From an uncultured Synergistales bacterium (GTDB lineage: Bacteria; Synergistota; Synergistia; Synergistales; Aminobacteriaceae), in contig CAJOCL010000001.1 in the NCBI GenBank assembly GCA_905233565.1, positions 124,001-188,000 of the forward strand: DNA of 64,000 nucleotides. The letters are read 5' to 3'. Shown piece by piece: positions 61,513 through 64,000 of the stretch. The position numbers and the translations under genes were made by a program. The notes under the pieces are model-generated. The model was not told where the DNA came from and did no database searches. It saw nothing but the letters and a program-made list of their open reading frames with translations. How positions within the stretch are numbered: position 1 is the first letter of the stretch; each line of letters starts with the position of its first letter.

Positions 61513-62437
61513 GGCGGTTATAGATGTCGGAAGCAATTCAATAAAAATGCGGGCAGCGCGGATAACTCAAGGACAGATTAAATTAATCTGTGATGAAACT
61601 GAAGTCGTAAAACTCGGACGCGGAATGAATGCCGGCTCTTCACCTCAGCTCAGGGAAGACAGCATGAAGCGTTCATGTGATGCCGTAAAGAGGATGGTAA
61701 AGAAAGCTGAAAAATACGGCGCAGAAATTTTCATCGCAGGAACAATGGCTTTGCGCACCGCAAAAAATGCCGATGAGTTTCTGAAAATGGTTAAATCTTC
61801 AACAGGCCATGAAGTTCACGTTTTGACGGGAGAACAGGAAGCTCGTTATTCTTGGAAGGGAGCAACTGAAGGGTTTAACATTAACGGTAATACGGTAATG
61901 TTTGATACGGGCGGAGGAAGTACTGAATTTGCTTACGGAATTTCAGGAGTAATGAAAGAAGTTGTAAGCATTCCCGTAGGAGCAGTTAATTTGACTGAAA
62001 AATTTTTTTCAAACAGCACTGAACCCGTTAAACTTTCAACGTGTGACAACGCCGTGAAATATATTCAGGATATATTAAACGGACATAGTATAGTTAAAAC
62101 TGCGTCATCTTTAAGCGCAAATATTATCGGTGTCGGCGGCGGAGTAGTGGCGATGTCGGGCGTAAAGAATGCCTGCGAGTATTTCATGCCGTCAAAACTT
62201 CACGGCAGTATTTTGACGCTCAGGGACGTAAAAAGCCAGATAAAATTATATTCAAGCCTTAAACTTGATGAACGCGAGGGTATTATAGGATTACCGCCCA
62301 GCCGTGCCGATGTCATATTAGGCAGTGCATGTATAGTATATTCGCTGCTTAACGTTCTTGGAGCCGGCAAATTCACCGTAAGCATAAACGGATTACGGCA
62401 AGGCTTGCTGTTAAGTGATGTGTTCAGTGATATATAA
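61505..62437 (+). CDS. Ppx/GppA-family phosphatase
   Basis: Exopolyphosphatase or pppGpp-phosphohydrolase-type enzyme with only the two actin-like domains (about 310 residues), lacking the C-terminal HD part of the long forms. Visible: AVIDVGSNSIKM, GRGMNAGSSPQL, TMALRTAKN, VLTGEQEARYSWKGATEG, VMFDTGGGSTEFAYG and the final VGGGVVAMSGVKN and SRADVILGSACIVYSLL. The short form probably acts on polyphosphate or pppGpp in the stringent response. Three near start codons (GTG 61499, ATG 61502, ATG 61505) are possible; ATG 61505 has the best spacing from GAGG. Overlaps the YibE/F gene. Confidence 0.88.
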   Translation: MIRAVIDVGSNSIKMRAARITQGQIKLICDETEVVKLGRGMNAGSSPQLREDSMKRSCDAVKRMVKKAEKYGAEIFIAGTMALRTAKNADEFLKMVKSSTGHEVHVLTGEQEARYSWKGATEGFNINGNTVMFDTGGGSTEFAYGISGVMKEVVSIPVGAVNLTEKFFSNSTEPVKLSTCDNAVKYIQDILNGHSIVKTASSLSANIIGVGGGVVAMSGVKNACEYFMPSKLHGSILTLRDVKSQIKLYSSLKLDEREGIIGLPPSRADVILGSACIVYSLLNVLGAGKFTVSINGLRQGLLLSDVFSDI

Positions 62438-62487
62438 TTATTATAAAATTCTTGTAAATTTTTCTTTTTTGTGAGGTGATAAAAAGA

Positions 62488-63372
62488 ATGCTTTTTGAGC
62501 TTATGACTAACGGAACAATAGCGCGTCTTCCTTCTGAGAATACGCCCGATAATGAAAAATCCGTGATGCTCCTGCTTCCTCATAACAAATATCTTTTAGG
62601 CAGCAATAAAAATTCAGGGAAATGGACATACGGAGAAAATAACGGGAAAGAATGCAGGACAGAAAATATATATTTATATGACGGCCAGCCTGTTTCGCTC
62701 CTGAACGAATCCGCAGCACCTACTATTTTAACGGCCGGAACGGTTGATATATTGCGCAGGGAATTGTTGGCGTTGTCAGATCCTCCCGGAAATCACACGA
62801 GCGCGGTTTTAATGATGCGTACATTAATGCGCGGCCATGAAATTTTCAAGTCAGAGAATGCAGATTATCTTGACGAGGAAAAATTCATGTCGTTCTTGAA
62901 AACTGACAGCATTTTTGAGCGTCTTTACTGGACTCTGAGATTTGCGCTTAACAGGGGGGAAATGGAGACTTTAACGCGCCTGAAAGTATGGCTCCGGGCC
63001 GGGCCTGAGGTATTTTCGCAGTCAATACCTGAAAAAATGCGCTTATGGTTTTCGATTCTCGGACTTCCTGACGGAGACGGAATGAAAGAGCTTGAGGAGC
63101 TTAAATTTACGCAGCTTGAGTTAAAACGTATCGCGGATCAGAACGCTTCGCCCATTGTAGTATATAATCCTGCATCGGGCTGGCTTGTTCTCGGACGTTT
63201 CGGAAGATATAAAGATACGATGTTTTTCATGTGGGCATATTTCACACATGAGCTTTGGAACGAACTTCGTGAACGCAGAAAATTCACGGTTCAGGAAATT
63301 TTGCAGGCATCATGGGGAGAGTATGACACTCGGCAGGCAATGTCTGAGCGGGCAAAATATAGAATATTTTAG
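62488..63372 (+). CDS. Hypothetical protein, unknown family
   Basis: Predicted cytoplasmic protein of 294 residues, start chosen at the ATG at 62488 because GAGGTG lies nine bases before it; a GTG at 62476 would lengthen it by four. I recognise no domain. The N-terminal third is beta-like and mixed (LLLPHNKYLLGSNKNSGKWTYGENNGK); the middle holds mixed helices (GTVDILRRELLALSDPPGNHTS; FERLYWTLRFALNRGEMETL); the end has a compact WLVLGRFGRYKDTMFFMWAYFTHELW segment, Trp- and Phe-rich, that could bind another protein. It lies 20 bases before ftsE and after ppx, so it may be a lineage-specific cell-division or stress protein, but this is only position. Confidence 0.55.
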   Translation: MLFELMTNGTIARLPSENTPDNEKSVMLLLPHNKYLLGSNKNSGKWTYGENNGKECRTENIYLYDGQPVSLLNESAAPTILTAGTVDILRRELLALSDPPGNHTSAVLMMRTLMRGHEIFKSENADYLDEEKFMSFLKTDSIFERLYWTLRFALNRGEMETLTRLKVWLRAGPEVFSQSIPEKMRLWFSILGLPDGDGMKELEELKFTQLELKRIADQNASPIVVYNPASGWLVLGRFGRYKDTMFFMWAYFTHELWNELRERRKFTVQEILQASWGEYDTRQAMSERAKYRIF

Positions 63373-63392
63373 GGAGCAGATGACTTAAAAGA

Positions 63393-64000
63393 ATGAATAT
63401 AAACTTTTCCGGAGTAAGCAAGATATTTGAGCCTGATATAGCCGCACTTGTTGATATAAATCTTAATATAGAGCAGGGGGAATTTGTCTACATAATCGGT
63501 CAGACCGGTTCGGGAAAATCAACCCTGTTAAGACTCATTACGCGTGAGCTTCTGCCTTCAAGGGGAGTTGTAGCCGTCGGAGGCGTTGACATGAGGAAAA
63601 TAAATACTTCAGATATACCGTATTACCGCCGTGATGTAGGTCTTGTTGCTCAGGATTTCAGGCTGATACCCAGTCTTACGGTATATGAAAATATAGCGTT
63701 TGTAATGGAGGCAATGTCAGTGCCTAAGAAACTTGTTGCAGAGAGAACGAGAGCCGTAATTAACCAGGTCGGCTTATGGCGCAGGCGTACGATGAGGCCG
63801 TCCCAGTTATCAGGAGGGGAACAGCAGAGAGTAGCTATAGCGCGTGCGCTTGCAAATTCGCCTTCATTGTTCATAGCTGACGAACCTACGGGAAATTTGG
63901 ACTTCACTACGGCTTCGGAAGTAATGAAGATACTTTTTGCCATAAACGCCGCAGGCGTAACGGTAGTGATGTCAACGCACAATCAAAGCATAGTGAACAG
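63393..64000 (+). CDS. ftsE: Cell-division ATP-binding protein FtsE, 3' end missing
   Basis: ABC ATPase that with FtsX links septal hydrolase activity to the divisome. The frame begins at ATG 63393 and runs off the right edge after 202 codons; complete FtsE is about 220-230, so only the tail is lost. Walker A is GQTGSGKST (about residue 41), Q-loop VAQDFRLIPSLTVYEN, signature LSGGEQQRVAIARAL, Walker B LFIADEPTGNLD, and the H-loop at STHNQ. The PxLTVYENIAFVMEAM stretch is the FtsE pattern rather than LolD or MacB. ftsX would be expected next. Confidence 0.9.
   Translation, partial: MNINFSGVSKIFEPDIAALVDINLNIEQGEFVYIIGQTGSGKSTLLRLITRELLPSRGVVAVGGVDMRKINTSDIPYYRRDVGLVAQDFRLIPSLTVYENIAFVMEAMSVPKKLVAERTRAVINQVGLWRRRTMRPSQLSGGEQQRVAIARALANSPSLFIADEPTGNLDFTTASEVMKILFAINAAGVTVVMSTHNQSIVN

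Noticed and set aside
1..64000. Prophage, integrative element or genomic island
   Set aside because: No integrase, transposase, phage structural gene or attachment repeat was seen; only one tRNA gene and housekeeping neighbours.

Overview
The window reads as chromosome from an anaerobic, diderm (Gram-negative type) bacterium, most likely a member of the Synergistota. The strongest single clue is the protein at 11197-13968: it has a signal peptide and ends in a Gly/Ser-rich linker, a GGGCSAGF block, a hydrophobic stretch and a basic end, which resembles the Synergist-CTERM sorting tail. An Rnf complex in the order C-D-G-E-A-B, a hydE maturase for [FeFe] hydrogenase, an RND efflux pair and a large AsmA/TamB-like protein fit an anaerobic fermenter with an outer membrane. 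I saw no phage genes, insertion sequences, CRISPR arrays or rRNA genes. The gene content is mostly ordinary and densely packed, with short gaps and several 1-23 base overlaps.

Layout. 1-5.7 kb: end of a YraQ/ArsP-type permease, an FGGY sugar kinase and a divergent ribose-type ABC transporter with a hairpin after the binding-protein gene. 5.8-10.3 kb: a histidine-decarboxylase-like PLP enzyme facing a leftward malic enzyme, AEC carrier and M20 amidohydrolase group. 10.4-15.2 kb: NAD(P)HX epimerase, the Synergist-CTERM surface protein, DUF3793 protein and flavodoxin. 15.2-21.5 kb: Bax-inhibitor-like protein, greA-hemB, then a leftward cheW, cell-wall amidase, GerMN protein and rdgB. 21.6-24.5 kb: ptsH, ptsI and an ROK fructokinase. 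A tRNA with CAU anticodon lies at 24.64 kb. 24.8-28.0 kb: malQ, an amidohydrolase-fold protein without its metal ligands, and a small YjfB-like protein. 28.1-30.1 kb: M15 peptidase, a TM1266-type regulator and hydE. 30.1-34.0 kb: a TerB-N/TerB-C membrane protein, a PIN toxin-antitoxin pair, a DUF2156 protein and HU.

34.3-39.4 kb: the complete Rnf operon. 39.4-43.6 kb: RND pump and adaptor. 43.7-49.7 kb: envelope proteins (small secreted protein, SLH-like/NAGPA protein, AsmA-like giant) with a probable 6S RNA on the opposite strand at 45.9-46.06 kb. 49.8-52.2 kb: C69 dipeptidase and a membrane-anchored thermonuclease. 52.3-57.6 kb: argC-argB-argD, a class I aminotransferase and mnmA, with a strong promoter overlapped by a perfect 10-bp dyad. 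57.6-58.4 kb: larE. 58.4-64.0 kb: a tight rightward row of yhaM-like, pseudouridine synthase, YibE/F, Ppx/GppA, an unknown protein and ftsE, which is cut by the window edge.

Together the genes point to a cell that takes up sugars by ABC transport, carries general PTS proteins, decarboxylates malate and an amino acid, and couples ferredoxin to an ion gradient by Rnf. I found no clearly new multi-gene system. The best leads are the 6S RNA, the metal-less amidohydrolase, the argC dyad, the HPr with Ala46, and the TerB/PIN neighbourhood. All family names come from reading motifs by eye, without any database search.
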